Part shown: one piece after another, positions 62,972 to 64,000 of the stretch
How the letters are laid out: each line of letters starts with the position of its first letter
How positions within the stretch are numbered: the first letter of the stretch is position 1
Assembly (NCBI GenBank): GCA_028685185.1
Contig: JAQUEK010000005.1
Span: 1-64,000, forward strand
DNA: 64,000 nucleotides
Origin: Candidatus Altimarinota bacterium
Lineage (GTDB): Bacteria > Patescibacteriota > Gracilibacteria > BD1-5 > UBA2023
Direction of reading: 5' to 3'
The notes under the pieces: model-generated
What the model saw: only the letters and a program-made list of their open reading frames with translations
What the model was told of the DNA's origin: nothing
Database searches by the model: none
Program-made: the position numbers and the translations under genes

Positions 62972-64000
62972 ATGAGCAAATTCAAAATTATCTGAGCGAT
63001 AAAGGCTGTATGGATTTTCAATCTGGTACTTGCATTATATTACGTTTCGACCTTCTATTGACTTCAATTCATAAAATCATCAGTGCTGGAATACAGCAAT
63101 ATCACTTCAGATCCTTTCGACTGAACAGTTTCACCTATCTCATATGTACCTAATTGGCTTAAGGCTAAGAATACAAACAAATCGCTCAATTTTCAAGATG
63201 AGCAATTCGATGTGACTGATTTCGTAGAGCTTCCGAAATATGATCTGAGCCTTCTTCAGGATGCATCTTGAAAGAATCAGAATTCGATAATGGCAAGATA
63301 TACATATCCGGTTGTCTATATGTGAAGCTATAGGCTTAACTATGAGGAATATGAATGAAGCCATCCTTGAGTCGATATCAGGGCTCCTATCTGAACACCT
63401 ATCTTATCGATTGCAAATTGAGTCGTGACTAAAGTCAAAGATACCGAAACTTGAGATTGAAAATATGTGGTGATCAGGCATGATAATGTCAATGTCGCAT
63501 GAATAACAGAAACCTTATATTCATGATATGAGCATCTGTCATCCATCGTTGCAGTAGAATGAACAAAGATCAGAAAATGAGAAGTGCTTTGATATGTCTG
63601 AATGACATGAATAACCACAACACCGCATCTGCATTTTCAGGTCGATAAGAAAGCAGCTGATTTCCATCCTTACTGGCCGTATACATTCAAGGATGCATCA
63701 ACCATATGACTCGATTTCTTCAGTGCTGTCAACGTATGACTTGGTAAGGAGAACGCGATGGCAAAGACAATCAATCCTATGGAATTCGTCCAAGGCAGCA
63801 TTTCACAATCGCAGGTTCTCAATTCTGCACCTGATCTGAATCAGATAAATGCAGTGAACGAATCTCCGAAGAATCTTTCAGCTGATACAACACAAAACAC
63901 TAAGATCTCAGATACAAATAACAGCATCGATAGTAATTTAACGCAAACCCAGACTACCGTAGTCACAGCTCAGGATATCTCCAAAAGCAATGCGATGGTT
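62972..64000 (+). CDS. M23-family (LytM-type) peptidase, N-terminal 343 residues
   Basis: Partial, open at the window edge. One N-terminal membrane helix (about 13-33), a linker, then the M23 domain: HPGVDIRAPIGTPILSIANG with the zinc His and Asp, GYEHLSSIVAVEGTKIRKGEVLGYVGMTG, and TPHLHFQVDKKAADFHPY with the HxH motif. A long Asn/Ser/Thr-rich tail begins at about residue 265. It is a wall-cleaving endopeptidase or a division activator of the EnvC/NlpD kind; the complete zinc site suggests activity. Its true end is unknown. Confidence 0.92.

Overview
The window reads coherently only if UGA is sense and means glycine (NCBI code 25). Every long gene is broken by TGA in the standard code, and most glycines of recognisable P-loops are TGA. 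Together with A/T-rich Shine-Dalgarno-less leaders, low GC and a 16S gene not linked to a 23S gene, this points to the Patescibacteria/CPR, specifically Gracilibacteria (BD1-5) or a close relative. Absconditabacteria (SR1) share UGA=Gly, but some of that group are reported to have moved CGA/CGG from Arg. Here a CGA codon sits at the invariant Arg of an ABC signature helix and a CGG at the usual Arg of an ArsR wing, which favours Gracilibacteria. All CDS calls use stops TAA and TAG only.

Layout. 1-0.11 kb: 3' end of 16S rRNA. 0.25-7.5 kb: tsaE, a type IV pilus cluster (two platform proteins, PilC, four pilin-like proteins), a TPR-like membrane protein and khpB/jag. 7.6-14 kb: tRNA-Ser(GGA), an AtsE/baeRF-like protein, metG, a cyclophilin, a three-SLH surface protein and two membrane proteins, one ending in a peptidoglycan-binding-like domain. 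14.1-17.2 kb: an ABC exporter and an HTH-Fic protein behind four operator-like half-sites. 17.4-27.5 kb: a surface glycan cluster (four glycosyltransferases, two polytopic proteins, a P-loop protein, a methyltransferase and a flippase), AT-richer in its first half and bordered by two families of dispersed intergenic repeats. 27.8-28.7 kb: an AbiEii-type nucleotidyltransferase pair. 28.7-34.6 kb: a TetR-controlled RND permease and lipoprotein adaptor. 34.8-42.7 kb: two ECF sigma/membrane-partner modules, an SdpR-SdpI pair, AlkD, a uracil-DNA-glycosylase-like protein and TerC. 42.9-46.6 kb: an SDR enzyme, PLDc_N-like and RDD membrane proteins, an APH-like kinase and a possible RHH protein.

46.6-51.3 kb is the most interesting stretch. 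A gene-free segment with a 24-bp direct repeat is followed by a compact row: MazG-like pyrophosphohydrolase, PD-(D/E)XK nuclease fused to a DUF2075 helicase, a clear DpnI-type methyl-directed endonuclease, two small proteins and a convergent Xre regulator. It ends beside tRNA-Trp(CCA). I read it as a defence island fully adapted to code 25. The rest (51.3-64 kb) is core: rpsB-(DUF4870-like)-tsf-tRNA-Trp, gatB, a CYTH protein, murF, ychF, alr and an M23 peptidase running off the edge.

The genes fit a small, host-associated or attached cell with its own peptidoglycan, an SLH surface protein, pili, surface glycan and efflux. No gene for a UGA-reading tRNA-Gly lies in this window.
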